Shown: piece by piece, positions 31,631 through 41,190 of the stretch
Layout: the number at the start of each line of letters is the position of its first letter
How positions within the stretch are numbered: position 1 is the first letter of the stretch
Assembly (NCBI GenBank): GCA_016721245.1
Contig: JADKIQ010000025.1
Location: 62,001 to 126,000 of the forward strand
Length of the DNA: 64,000 bases
From: Sphingobacteriales bacterium
GTDB lineage: Bacteria; Bacteroidota; Bacteroidia; Chitinophagales; JADIYW01
Direction: 5' to 3'
Notes under the pieces: model-generated
What the model was told of the DNA's origin: nothing
What the model saw: only the letters and a program-made list of their open reading frames with translations
The model's database searches: none
Translations under genes and position numbers: made by a program

Positions 31631-34213
31631 TTATTCTTCATTTTTTTGTTCTTCAATATTGTTATCTGTTTCCGTTTCGTTTGTTATATCTGTTTCAGGT
31701 GAAGTGTTTTCTGCATCCGCTGTATCCTCTCCTTCTTCCTCTTCCTCTTCATGTTGAATTTTAGAAACCGCAGCGATAGCATCATCACCTTTCAGTTTTA
31801 TCAAGCTTACACCTTGCGTATTTCTACCCATGGTGCGCAATGTATTCAATCCGATTCTAATCGTCAAACCGGATTTATTGATAATCATTAAATCATTATC
31901 GTCTGTTACAGATTCTATGGCAATCATATTACCGGTTTTATCTGTTACGTTCAATGAAATAACACCTTTTCCGCCGCGAGAAGTAATTCGGTAATCATCT
32001 AAAGCGGAACGTTTTCCGTAGCCGTTTTCAGACACCACCATAATATCTTCTTTTATTTCCGCAGTTGTATCTGCACAAACCATGCCAATTAACTCATCAT
32101 CTGTCTCATCGATGGAGATACCGCGAACACCGGAGCCGGTTCGGCCGATAGCACGTACACCCGCTTCGCTGAAACGAACGGCTTTACCTTTTTTAGACCC
32201 TAAAATGATTTCGCATTTACCATTGGTCAAAGCAGCGGTTACCAACTCATCTCCTTCCCTTACTGTAATGGCATTCACACCATTAGAACGAGGACGTGAA
32301 TATTCTCTCATAGAGGTCTTCTTCACGGTACCACGTTTAGTAGCCATAATAATATTATAAGTATCTAAGAATTCCTCATTTTTCAAATCTGCCACATTGA
32401 TAAATGCTTTGATCTTGTCATCCTGTGGAATATTGATAACATTCTGAATAGGCCGTCCTTTGGAGGTTTTATTGCCTTCAGGAATTTCGTATACCTTCAG
32501 CCAGTAACATTTACCCATCTCCGTAAATAACAAGAGGTAATTATGTGTAGAGGCTACAAACAAATGTTCGATAAAGTCAATATCACGGGTTTTACCGCCC
32601 TGAGAGCCTTTACCACCACGGTTTTGTTTTTTGTATTCGTCTAAAGGTGTACGTTTTACGTAGCCTAAATGAGAAATCGTAACCACCATTTCTTCTTCCG
32701 CAATCATATCTTCGTACGAAATATTATCTCCGTACAATACGATTTCAGAACGGCGTTCGTCTCCGTATTTTTTCTTGATTTCGAGCATTTCTTCTTTGAT
32801 AATATCAAAGCGCAAATGTTCGTGCTCCAGAATATTTTTCAAATGAGCGATTAAATCAGAGACTTCTTTGTGCTCTGCACGAATTTTGTCGATTTCAAGA
32901 CCAGTTAAACGTTGTAAAGTCAATGCCAACACCGCTTTTGCCTGAATTTCAGACATACCAAAGTCTGCTATTAAACCATCTTTCGCAGCTTCCGGATTCT
33001 TGGAGCTTCTGATTAATTTAATTACTTCGTCTAACGCATCTAAGGCAATTAAATAACCTTCTAAAATATGCAAGCGTTCTTCTGCTTTCTTTAATTCAAA
33101 CTTAGTTCTTCTGATGACCACTTCATGTCTGAAATCCACGAAATGACGAATCATATCGCGAAGGTTCAGCATTTCCGGACGACCATTCACCAGAGCGATG
33201 TTATTAACACCAAAGCTGGTTTGCAAAGGCGTATGCTGATATAAGTTGTTCAACACTACATTTGGAATGGCATCTCTTTTTAAATCAAATACCACACGTA
33301 AACCATCTCTGTCCGATTCATCTCTGATTTCGGCAATACCTTCCAGTTTTTTATCATTCACCAAATCCGCCGCACGGGTAATAATCATCTTCGGTTCTAT
33401 CTGATACGGAACTTCTGAAATGATGATTTGTGTTCTGCCTTCTTTGTTTTCTTCAATTCTTGCTCTTCCACGTACACGAATCTTTCCGCGACCGGTTCTC
33501 AGTGCATCTTTGACACCTTCGTATCCGTAAATAATACCACCTGTAGGAAAATCCGGTGCTTTCACAAATTTCATTAAGTCATCCACCGTAATTTCTTTAT
33601 CATCAATATATGCGATGATACCGTCAATTACTTCTGATAAGTTATGAGGAAGCATATTCGTAGCCATACCTACTGCGATACCGGAAGTACCGTTGACCAA
33701 CAATTGTGGGATTCGGGTAGGTAAAACAGTTGGTTCTTCCAGAGAGTCGTCAAAGTTTAACTGAAAATCAACCGTTTCTTTGTGTAAATCTTCCAGCATG
33801 TCTTCCGCAATCTTTTTCAATCTTGCTTCCGTATAACGCATAGCAGCCGGTGGATCTCCGTCGATGGAACCAAAGTTACCCTGTCCGTCAATTAAGGGAT
33901 AACGTAAGGACCAGTCCTGTGCCATACGCACCATAGCCATGTACACGGAACTGTCACCGTGCGGGTGATATTTACCTAAAACCTCTCCGACGATACGGGC
34001 AGATTTTTTATACGGTTTTCCGGAGGTCATACCCAGCTCGGACATACCGAACAAGACACGTCTGTGAACGGGTTTCAACCCGTCTCTCACGTCCGGTAAG
34101 GCACGTGATACTATCACCGACATAGAGTAATCTATGTAGGCCGATTTCATTTCATCTTCAATGTTAATGGGTACAATTCTGGGTCTGTTCAACCCTTCTA
34201 ATTCTTCTGACAT
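31631..34213 (-). CDS. gyrA: DNA gyrase subunit A
   Basis: The 860-residue protein has an N-terminal breakage-reunion domain with catalytic Tyr127 in AAMRYTEARL. The quinolone-determining region reads GDSSVYMAMVRMAQ: Ser88 equals E. coli Ser83, and Met92 stands where E. coli has Asp87. The C-terminal DNA-wrapping propeller has the GyrA-box variant QNRGGKG, and the acidic tail is Glu/Asp/Asn-rich. The gene is transcribed with the TPR gene downstream. A -7 element TATCTTTG lies upstream on the minus strand. Confidence 0.97.
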   Translation of the reverse strand: MSEELEGLNRPRIVPINIEDEMKSAYIDYSMSVIVSRALPDVRDGLKPVHRRVLFGMSELGMTSGKPYKKSARIVGEVLGKYHPHGDSSVYMAMVRMAQDWSLRYPLIDGQGNFGSIDGDPPAAMRYTEARLKKIAEDMLEDLHKETVDFQLNFDDSLEEPTVLPTRIPQLLVNGTSGIAVGMATNMLPHNLSEVIDGIIAYIDDKEITVDDLMKFVKAPDFPTGGIIYGYEGVKDALRTGRGKIRVRGRARIEENKEGRTQIIISEVPYQIEPKMIITRAADLVNDKKLEGIAEIRDESDRDGLRVVFDLKRDAIPNVVLNNLYQHTPLQTSFGVNNIALVNGRPEMLNLRDMIRHFVDFRHEVVIRRTKFELKKAEERLHILEGYLIALDALDEVIKLIRSSKNPEAAKDGLIADFGMSEIQAKAVLALTLQRLTGLEIDKIRAEHKEVSDLIAHLKNILEHEHLRFDIIKEEMLEIKKKYGDERRSEIVLYGDNISYEDMIAEEEMVVTISHLGYVKRTPLDEYKKQNRGGKGSQGGKTRDIDFIEHLFVASTHNYLLLFTEMGKCYWLKVYEIPEGNKTSKGRPIQNVINIPQDDKIKAFINVADLKNEEFLDTYNIIMATKRGTVKKTSMREYSRPRSNGVNAITVREGDELVTAALTNGKCEIILGSKKGKAVRFSEAGVRAIGRTGSGVRGISIDETDDELIGMVCADTTAEIKEDIMVVSENGYGKRSALDDYRITSRGGKGVISLNVTDKTGNMIAIESVTDDNDLMIINKSGLTIRIGLNTLRTMGRNTQGVSLIKLKGDDAIAAVSKIQHEEEEEEGEDTADAENTSPETDITNETETDNNIEEQKNEE

Positions 34214-34234
34214 TTACGTTATTATTTAGCCTTG

Positions 34235-34242
34235 CAAAGATA
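34235..34242 (-). promoter_or_regulatory. -7 promoter element of gyrA
   Basis: CAAAGATA on the + strand reads TATCTTTG on the minus strand, a perfect TAnnTTTG box 22 bases before the gyrA ATG. The -33 box is weak. Confidence 0.6.
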
Positions 34243-34353
34243 CCATTTTTAGGCCGTTTTTTGAAGTGAACGCTTGTTTAGATTATCCACATTTTGACGA
34301 TAAAACAGCTGATTTTACACAATTTAACAACAGCAAAAATGGAAGGCAGTTTT

Positions 34354-34773
34354 CTATGTTAAATCACGGTCATTTGACTGCATTTTTATCAAGAAAAGGC
34401 TAAGGAAAAGTTCTACCATCCCTATACTAAAAAACACCGGTTGCAGATAGCTGTTAAGGCCAACAGAATATACCTGTACCAATATCCATATAAGTAAACC
34501 AATGCCGAGAATTGCACCGATATACGGTGCAATTTTGAGCTTAAAAAAGCAAAAAAATGCATCTATTAGATGAAATATGCCATTAAATACAAACAAGGCT
34601 ATACCAGGAATCAAAAAATCAGAAAATGGTGAATTTGCGAGCATTTCAACATTCATTCCTACGGCGCTTCCGTCCGGATGAATGATGAATAAATAACCTA
34701 CGGGAAGCGCACCAAGTGCAACAAATAATTGTATACAACCTAAGATGACTAAGAGCATATTTAACTTTTTCAT
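34354..34773 (-). CDS. Small four-helix membrane protein
   Basis: The 139-residue protein has four predicted membrane helices (MLLVILGCIQLFVALGALPV, LIPGIALFVFNGIFHLIDAF, IAPYIGAILGIGLLIWILVQV and VFFSIGMVELFLSLFLI). No charged catalytic motif is seen and I do not recognise a named family. It lies alone between gyrA and the MORN-repeat gene. Confidence 0.65.
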   Translation of the reverse strand: MKKLNMLLVILGCIQLFVALGALPVGYLFIIHPDGSAVGMNVEMLANSPFSDFLIPGIALFVFNGIFHLIDAFFCFFKLKIAPYIGAILGIGLLIWILVQVYSVGLNSYLQPVFFSIGMVELFLSLFLIKMQSNDRDLT

Positions 34774-34885
34774 ACTATATATTTCAAATGAAATTTACTA
34801 CTCTTTCGTATGACATCAGCTGAATAAATGATTTTTTATCTTGTTTTATAAATATATCTATCTTTAGTGCTTTAAATTATAAAAA

Positions 34886-36907
34886 ATGAAGCATATTTTA
34901 TTATCTGTATGTCTTGTGTTTTTAGCTTATGTATCATTTGCAGGTGATACCATCTGGTATGATATGAAATGGAAAAAAACGGATAGAATCAACGCTACCT
35001 ACTACCGACCGGCACCGCAAAAGAAAGGTAATTTGTACCACATCATAGATTACTACAAAGACGGCGTTATGCAGGGTGATGGCTGGTCGTACAGCGATAC
35101 TGCCGAGATTTGGGAAGGTAGGCTTAATTACTATCACAGAAATGGAAATGTATCATCCTTTGTACATTATAAAAACAAAATGAAGAACGACAGTTGTAAA
35201 CAATTTAACCCGAACGGAACATTAGCCGGTATTTGTTTTTTTGTGAATGATTCTCTGGATGGAAAATTTATTCAGTACTATAAAAACGGAACCAAGCAAA
35301 AGGAATTGGATTATAAAAATGGAAAAGTAAATGGCATCTTTAAAGAATTCTATGAATCGGGAAATATAAAGGGAATCGTAAAATATAAAAATGACATCAT
35401 TGTCGATACAGCCATTTCATATTTTGAAAACGGAACCATACAAGAACTAATGCCTTTTGAGCAGGGAGTAAAAACAGGCACCCATATAAAATATTTTGAA
35501 AACGGTAAAATAAGCGAAACTGCCGAGTATAAGTACGGTGTATCTGATGGTTTGGCTCTTTCCTATTTTGAAAATGGCAAAATAAAACAATCTGTTGCGT
35601 TGAAAAATGATGTTTATGAAGGACCATTTAAAGAATATTATGCAAGCGGAAAAATAGCAGGTATACTAAATTATATTCATGGAAAAGTAGAAGGAAAACT
35701 CATAAAATATTATGAAGACGGTGCAGTGGAAAGAGAAGCAAATTATACGAATGATAAGCTAAACGGCCCTTACAAAGAGTTTGACCGCAGTGGAAATATG
35801 GTAATTGATTGTTTTTACAAAGACGATAAAATAAGTGATTATTGTTACGAACTTAAATATGACTACAAGGGAAAACTATCGTCTAAAACTCCATACGATT
35901 ACACTGTTTATATCGAAGATTACATTGTTAAAAATGTACCAAATCACCGGATTTCCATTAATGCTACTCCTGACAGAAAACTGGAATTAAAAAACAAGAA
36001 TGGCAATATCAGCACTACAGGTGCTTTAAAAAATGGCCAGCAGGATGGCTTGTGGAAGTTCTACAACGATAAAGGTGAATTGCTCTTGTCGGAAAACTAT
36101 GAAAATGGGGAACTGAACGGAGAACGAAAACTCTATAACAGCAAAGGCGCGGAAATAAAAAAAATACCTTACAAAAACGGCTTGTTGCACGGAATGATTG
36201 TAGAATGGGATGATGCGGGTGAAGCGTCGCTGAATATGTTTTATAAAAATGGAAAACGTATAGAAGACAGAAAAACATTTTATAAAGAGTTTTACTCTAA
36301 AGGTGTGACAACCAAAGGAAATATGCAGTTAATCAATCTCGACGAACTGAAAGAATCTGACATCATAGACGATAAAGTGCTGGTAAAAGAACCAGGAAAT
36401 CCTGAACAGAATGAAGGTGATATAAAAATTAAAACCATCCGGGAAACTACCTATAAAAACATGGATGAGATGAATGAGCAGGAAGCTGTACGAAAAAAGA
36501 AGTTAATTCCAATGGATACCACGTATTCAAAAACGGATATTAGTGCAAAAATCATGATACTTACCGGTGTTATGAATAAACAAACACTGGAAACGGAAAC
36601 AAAAGATTTTGAGGATGTGTTGTTTACCTTGGAAATCACTAACGATGGCTACTATGTAATGGAAAGACCAAAATCTTATAAACCAAAAGCCAATGAAATT
36701 GCTGTATTTTATGAAGACAATGAAGGGGATTTTTCAGCACAACAGATAAGCGCCAGTGTGGGTAGTAAAATAAAAACAGCCATGAATAATAATTCATTCA
36801 AACCATACAGAATAATTGGCTTACTGGACGGCGGCATCTTTGATGCCGCTAAATTTCCTGGAATGTATGTGTATGATTTAATTGAAGAAGCGGCAAAGGG
36901 GAAATAA
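34886..36907 (+). CDS. MORN/YwqK-type repeat protein, exported
   Basis: The 673-residue protein has a signal peptide (MKHILLSVCLVFLAYVSFAG). About ten MORN_2-type repeats follow, each roughly 23 residues with the pattern YKNGKxNGxxKxYYxNGxxxxxxxYKN (for example residues ~130-330 and ~385-450). A C-terminal domain of about 190 residues is not repetitive. Databases call such proteins 'toxin-antitoxin system YwqK family antitoxin', a doubtful label, since no toxin gene is present. A TATCTTTA -7-like box at 34859-34866 lies shortly before the ATG. The neighbour at 36927-37850 has weaker repeats of the same kind. Confidence 0.75.
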   Translation: MKHILLSVCLVFLAYVSFAGDTIWYDMKWKKTDRINATYYRPAPQKKGNLYHIIDYYKDGVMQGDGWSYSDTAEIWEGRLNYYHRNGNVSSFVHYKNKMKNDSCKQFNPNGTLAGICFFVNDSLDGKFIQYYKNGTKQKELDYKNGKVNGIFKEFYESGNIKGIVKYKNDIIVDTAISYFENGTIQELMPFEQGVKTGTHIKYFENGKISETAEYKYGVSDGLALSYFENGKIKQSVALKNDVYEGPFKEYYASGKIAGILNYIHGKVEGKLIKYYEDGAVEREANYTNDKLNGPYKEFDRSGNMVIDCFYKDDKISDYCYELKYDYKGKLSSKTPYDYTVYIEDYIVKNVPNHRISINATPDRKLELKNKNGNISTTGALKNGQQDGLWKFYNDKGELLLSENYENGELNGERKLYNSKGAEIKKIPYKNGLLHGMIVEWDDAGEASLNMFYKNGKRIEDRKTFYKEFYSKGVTTKGNMQLINLDELKESDIIDDKVLVKEPGNPEQNEGDIKIKTIRETTYKNMDEMNEQEAVRKKKLIPMDTTYSKTDISAKIMILTGVMNKQTLETETKDFEDVLFTLEITNDGYYVMERPKSYKPKANEIAVFYEDNEGDFSAQQISASVGSKIKTAMNNNSFKPYRIIGLLDGGIFDAAKFPGMYVYDLIEEAAKGK

Positions 36908-36926
36908 GTTTTAAATTTAAATAATA

Positions 36927-37850
36927 TCAATTTATTACTTTAAAATCAAGGCTAAAACTATATTTCATAAACGAATTTTCATTGTATAAGACTTTTGATA
37001 TCAATTGTAATTTTTGAGTAGCATTTTGTTTCAGCCATATCCATTCATTGGGGATAGTTTCCAATATTTTATCGACATTTTTTTTGAAAGAAATATCACC
37101 AAATGCCTGAACATAAATATAGTTTCCGCTTTTATCAATTTCATAGATAACCTCTGATGTTTTTGTTACCGAAATTTCCTGATTTATTTCCTGTTGTGCT
37201 GTAAAATAGAAATTATAAAATCTTTCAGGTCCGCCTAAGAATGTTAGAAAATTATTTTGTGGGTCTCTTAAATAATTCTGCATCATTTCATGAGATGAGT
37301 GATTATACTGATGTAACAAAAAACCTGATTTTGAATAATACTCCCAAACGCCTGATTTTACGTCATCTGTATATTGTCCTTCACACATTAATGATAATCC
37401 TGATGTATCAAGTTCAATTTTAAATCCTATGTCTCCTTTTTTTGAAGAAACTATGTTTGTTCTTTTTTCAGAACCAAACAAACTTAAAATATTTGCCTTC
37501 GAAATAAGTCCGGGGAAATAATATTGCCAATCACCTACTTTTTTATTATCCTTAAACTCCCCTGAAGACTTTAAAAAATTTGACGGATTTTTGTAGTAAA
37601 ACGATAACCACGTGCCTATTTTTGCATCTTGTTCATACTGCCCAAAATCAGCAATATATTTCTTATCAAAAACATCCAGGTATGTCGATAAAAAAGGGCC
37701 TTGTTTAATTTCCTTATTATCTTTTAATACATAGAATTCATTCGTTATTCCATCTTTTACCTTTTTCTTTTTAATCAGCTCTTGTGCAATCAGGATATCA
37801 GAACACACTATTGTCAAAATAAATAAAAAGATAAGGTTGTATTTTTTCAT
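36927..37850 (-). CDS. Exported protein with diverged MORN-like repeats
   Basis: The product has about 307 residues with a signal peptide (MKKYNLIFLFILTIVCSDILIAQ; start ATG at 37850, not the upstream frame start at 37877). The body has repeated 'G-x-W-x-x-Y-Y' units (IGTWLSFYYKN, VGDWQYYFPG, SGVWEYYSKSG) like those in MORN_2 proteins. The C-terminal ~100 residues show no repeat. The gene converges on the large MORN-repeat gene. The function is unknown. Confidence 0.6.
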   Translation of the reverse strand: MKKYNLIFLFILTIVCSDILIAQELIKKKKVKDGITNEFYVLKDNKEIKQGPFLSTYLDVFDKKYIADFGQYEQDAKIGTWLSFYYKNPSNFLKSSGEFKDNKKVGDWQYYFPGLISKANILSLFGSEKRTNIVSSKKGDIGFKIELDTSGLSLMCEGQYTDDVKSGVWEYYSKSGFLLHQYNHSSHEMMQNYLRDPQNNFLTFLGGPERFYNFYFTAQQEINQEISVTKTSEVIYEIDKSGNYIYVQAFGDISFKKNVDKILETIPNEWIWLKQNATQKLQLISKVLYNENSFMKYSFSLDFKVIN

Positions 37851-38078
37851 GTTTTTGTATTTAAGTATTGTACACAAATGTATATATAAATACTTGGTTA
37901 AAATACATATTTACAAAAAAATACATCCACAGAAAAATATATACCTACCTTACTCTCCTATCGGGTTGTATGCCTTGTAGATTAAATCTGCAAGTTGCTA
38001 CCTGTATTTGACGAACTCATCCAGCGTATTATAGACACCAATATTGGTATTTCACAAAACTTCTTACCTGATTCTTTC

Positions 38079-38131
38079 TATCGCTTATTGTCCTCACCAA
38101 ACGCAACGGATGCTTGGTAAAGACACTGACC
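38079..38131. repeat. Degenerate direct repeat, left copy
   Basis: This 53-base segment matches 39134-39186 at about 42 of 53 positions in the same orientation. Shared words include ATCGCTT, TTGTCCT, CCAAAC and GATGCTTGGT. The two copies flank the membrane-protein/CPBP gene pair. No gene is seen in either copy. Confidence 0.55.
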
Positions 38132-38132
38132 A

Positions 38133-38477
38133 TTAAAATGAATGCTTTTTATAACTTTTTACATGCAGTATCGTTGCTATAAGAAAACCTATCGCAGCTG
38201 TAAGTGTAACATAAGGCAACATGGTCTTACCTTCCTGAAAATAAACATAAGTAGTTAAGAATAGTGCAATACTTTCAAACAGGTGTGTAATTATTCCCAA
38301 GGTGGCATGTGGCTTTTGCGAACGTTTTATATACACAAAATACAACAACACCATAATGCCCGATAATAAAATACTCCAACCAATAATGCTGTGATGATGT
38401 TGAATTTTATCATACCCTTTAGTCATTAATATAATTGCCACCACAAAGTGATGAATGGATAAAAGTTGTTTTTTCAT
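38133..38477 (-). CDS. Small membrane protein
   Basis: The 114-residue protein has about four membrane helices (VVAIILMTKGYD; IIGWSILLSGIMVLLYFVYI; LGIITHLFESIALFLTTYVYF; VTLTAAIGFLIATILHV). The middle is His-rich (KIQHHHSIIG). No family is recognised. Its start overlaps the end of the CPBP protease gene by four bases (ATGA), so the two are coupled. Confidence 0.65.
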   Translation of the reverse strand: MKKQLLSIHHFVVAIILMTKGYDKIQHHHSIIGWSILLSGIMVLLYFVYIKRSQKPHATLGIITHLFESIALFLTTYVYFQEGKTMLPYVTLTAAIGFLIATILHVKSYKKHSF

Positions 38478-39034
38478 AAAAGATACATTTCAGCGATTGC
38501 AATTAAATTTCCCGTTATATGCATCACAATAGATGTGTAAACAGAATTTGTATTTAGTCTTGCATAACCAAACAGCATAGCATCAATAAATACCTGTACT
38601 ATTCCGATTTTTGATGCAAGTGTCTGCTCATATGCAAATGAATGTAAAAGAACAAATAAAACGGCTATTATAAAAATGGCTGCGTGTTTATTGACCTTAA
38701 ACTGAATAAGTTTAGATAAAAAAATACCGCGATAAAGCAATTCTTCTGCAATGGGCGCCAGCAGCAGCATTCCGCATATTTTCAACAAACTTGTATTGAG
38801 GTCGAATGCATATGATTTCACTTGCAGCAGGTTGTACTTATAAAGCAGCAGTTCTGTCAGCACACAAAAAAATAAGAAAAACACCCACCAGCTAAATACT
38901 TTAATATAAGAATCCGGTTTTTGTATACCCAGCTCCTCTTTCGAGAAATCACCTTTGCGCACTTTAATGCTTATGACAAAAATGATAACCACAAACGGTA
39001 ATATACGCAGCATTATTTTTGTCAGTTCACTCAT
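38474..39034 (-). CDS. CPBP-family intramembrane metalloprotease (CAAX/Abi type)
   Basis: The 186-residue protein has about five membrane helices. It carries the catalytic Glu pair of the EExxxR motif in PIAEELLYRGIFL, a second-motif His in VLFVLLHSFAYE, and the H/N helix SIVMHITGNLIA. These are the CPBP (formerly CAAX/Abi) protease motifs in the right order. Bacterial members act in peptide maturation or bacteriocin immunity, but the substrate here is unknown. It forms a two-gene unit with the small membrane protein, between two degenerate direct repeats. Confidence 0.85.
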   Translation of the reverse strand: MSELTKIMLRILPFVVIIFVISIKVRKGDFSKEELGIQKPDSYIKVFSWWVFFLFFCVLTELLLYKYNLLQVKSYAFDLNTSLLKICGMLLLAPIAEELLYRGIFLSKLIQFKVNKHAAIFIIAVLFVLLHSFAYEQTLASKIGIVQVFIDAMLFGYARLNTNSVYTSIVMHITGNLIAIAEMYLL

Positions 39035-39133
39035 TCAGGATTTTTTTTAGTTATTGTTTTCAGCAATCGAAAATAAGCAATAAGCATAATATATAATAAG
39101 AAAGTACTTAGCCTGTTTTTTGATTGAGTTACC

Positions 39134-39186
39134 AATCGCTTTTTGTCCTATCCAAACCTAACAGATGCTTGGTGAAGACACCAGCC
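39134..39186. repeat. Degenerate direct repeat, right copy
   Basis: This is the second copy of the 53-base segment at 38079-38131, in the same orientation, about 79% alike by my count. It lies between the CPBP gene and the flavoprotein gene. Confidence 0.55.
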
Positions 39187-39325
39187 CTTATAAAACTTCG
39201 AAAAGATATTCAATCTCCAACTTTTATTAACCCTAGCCTGCATAAAACTATAGTGCTGAAATACAAAGCCGGCAACTATATTTTAAATAGTCTGATTATA
39301 ACATAAATATTTATCTTCGCAACAA

Positions 39326-40564
39326 ATGCATTCTACAAAAAAATTGATTGTTATTGGCGGTGGTGCCGCAGGTTTTTTTGCCGCTATTACAGCAGCAGAA
39401 AGCAATCCTGACTTATCCATTACCATTTTAGAACAAGGGTTGGAAGTATTAGGAAAAGTAAAGATTTCCGGTGGCGGAAGGTGCAATGTAACGCATACTT
39501 GTTTTGATGTAAAAGAATTAGTGAAATTTTATCCTCGCGGTCACAAAGAATTACTAAGCCCGTTTTACCGGTTTAATTGCGAACATACCGTTGACTGGTT
39601 TGAAAACAGAGGCGTGCAGCTAAAGACAGAAGAAGACGGCAGAATGTTTCCGGTGAGCAACCGTTCCCAATCCATTATCGATTGCCTGACAGAACAAACC
39701 AAACTGCTGAATATTCAGATTATAAAACAGGCAAAGGTGATGCGTTTTGAAACGGGAGAAAACTTTAGCGTTTATTATAATGATAAAAAAATTACAGCAG
39801 ATTATTTATTAATAGCTTCGGGCAGTAATAACACCATCTGGCAGTTACTAAAACAAAGCGGTCACGAAATTATAAAGCCAGTGCCTTCTTTATTTACATT
39901 CAATATCAAAGAAGAATTGATTAAAGGACTGGAAGGTATTTCGTTGAACAATGTGCGATTGTCGATAAATCCCGAAACAAGTTCGGGACAAGCAAACAAA
40001 ATTATCACAGAAGGCCCTGTTTTAATTACGCACACCGGTTTAAGCGGTCCTGCCATTTTAAAATTATCCGCATTTGCAGCACGCGTTCTGCATGATAAAA
40101 AATATCAGTTTGAACTGGAAATTAACTGGATAGATATGTCAACGGATGAAGCTATACAAAAATTAAAAACAGAGAAAGAAGCACAGGCAAAGAAACAGGC
40201 CAACAACTTCTCTCCTTTTGATATGCCTAATCGTTTCTGGTTAAGTGTACTGAATGTAAACGGAATCTCCCCGCAAAAATTAGTAGCAGACTTTTCAAAA
40301 CAGGACATACAAAACATAGCTCAAACGCTTACCAAAAGCCGCTTAAAAGTATTCTCAAAAAACACCAACAAAGATGAATTTGTAACGGCGGGCGGTGTGT
40401 CTTTAAAAGAAGTGGATTTTAAAACAATGGAAAGTAAAATAATACCCAATTTATATTTTGCCGGAGAAGTACTCGATATTGATGCAGTGACTGGCGGTTT
40501 TAATTTTCAGGCAGCCTGGACAAGCGGCTTTATAGCGGGTAGTGATATTGGCAGCAAAGGATAG
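39326..40564 (+). CDS. BaiN/HI0933-type flavoprotein (NAD(P)/FAD oxidoreductase)
   Basis: The 412-residue protein has the FAD motif LIVIGGGAAGFFAAITAAE at the N-terminus and the family-specific KISGGGRCNVTHTC. The C-terminal FAD segment reads LYFAGEVLDIDAVTGGFNFQAAW. This is the BaiN/'aminoacetone oxidase' group. In gut clostridia a member reduces bile acids, but most members have no known substrate. A TATCTTCG -7-like element lies about 15 bases before the ATG at 39326. The gene stands alone. Confidence 0.85.
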   Translation: MHSTKKLIVIGGGAAGFFAAITAAESNPDLSITILEQGLEVLGKVKISGGGRCNVTHTCFDVKELVKFYPRGHKELLSPFYRFNCEHTVDWFENRGVQLKTEEDGRMFPVSNRSQSIIDCLTEQTKLLNIQIIKQAKVMRFETGENFSVYYNDKKITADYLLIASGSNNTIWQLLKQSGHEIIKPVPSLFTFNIKEELIKGLEGISLNNVRLSINPETSSGQANKIITEGPVLITHTGLSGPAILKLSAFAARVLHDKKYQFELEINWIDMSTDEAIQKLKTEKEAQAKKQANNFSPFDMPNRFWLSVLNVNGISPQKLVADFSKQDIQNIAQTLTKSRLKVFSKNTNKDEFVTAGGVSLKEVDFKTMESKIIPNLYFAGEVLDIDAVTGGFNFQAAWTSGFIAGSDIGSKG

Positions 40565-40630
40565 ATTAATTTTTTCCTTTTAGACACAAGAGAGCAAAGA
40601 TTTTTATAAATTTGATAAAAATTAATTTTT

Positions 40631-41170
40631 ATGAGTAACGATACTTTAGACCAGCCAATAAAGCAAGATGGAAATTTAGATATTAAATCCAATGCCATAA
40701 AATTTGGCATCATCGGAGGTTTAGGCGGGGTAATTGTTTCCCTTATCTTATTTTTTGCAAATCTTCAATATGAGAGCTGGTCGAAATGGCTGCAATCTAT
40801 TATAATGGTTGTTGCTATCATTGCAGGCATCAAAGCAATTTCCGATGCTAATAAAAACAAACTAGTTCCATTTGGCTCTTTGTTCGGTGGCGGAATGCTT
40901 ATCACTGTTATTATTTCAGTCATTTCAATTGTCTATTTCTTAGTCTACTCTAATTTTATAGAAACCAATTTTATTGACAACTTACTGGAAGTATCCAGAA
41001 AACAAATGGCAGAAAAAGGTTTAAGCGAAGAACAGGTGGACGCAGCTATAGAGATGAGTAAAAAATTTATGAGTCCGGCAATCATGACGGTTATCTCATT
41101 AATTAGTTCATTGATTATGGGCGCTATTGTCTCCCTGATTGGTGCTGCCATATTTAAGAAAGAAAAATAA
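40631..41170 (+). CDS. DUF4199 membrane protein
   Basis: The 179-residue protein has four membrane helices, including IIGGLGGVIVSLILFFANL, IIMVVAIIAGIKAISDANKN and the C-terminal VISLISSLIMGAIVSLIGAAIFKKEK. The KFGIIGGLGG, GIKAISDANKNKLVPFGSLFGGG and C-terminal GAIF-K-K pattern fit DUF4199, a common Bacteroidota family of unknown role. Such genes often lie near glycosyltransferase or dihydroorotase genes; here an RlmI-like methyltransferase gene follows after 20 bases. Confidence 0.85.
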   Translation: MSNDTLDQPIKQDGNLDIKSNAIKFGIIGGLGGVIVSLILFFANLQYESWSKWLQSIIMVVAIIAGIKAISDANKNKLVPFGSLFGGGMLITVIISVISIVYFLVYSNFIETNFIDNLLEVSRKQMAEKGLSEEQVDAAIEMSKKFMSPAIMTVISLISSLIMGAIVSLIGAAIFKKEK

Positions 41171-41190
41171 ACGCACACTACCCTCCTTCT

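Noticed and set aside
34886..36907. Toxin-antitoxin module (YwqK antitoxin)
   Set aside because: The antitoxin label of MORN-repeat proteins is not backed by a toxin gene here, and both neighbouring proteins are exported.
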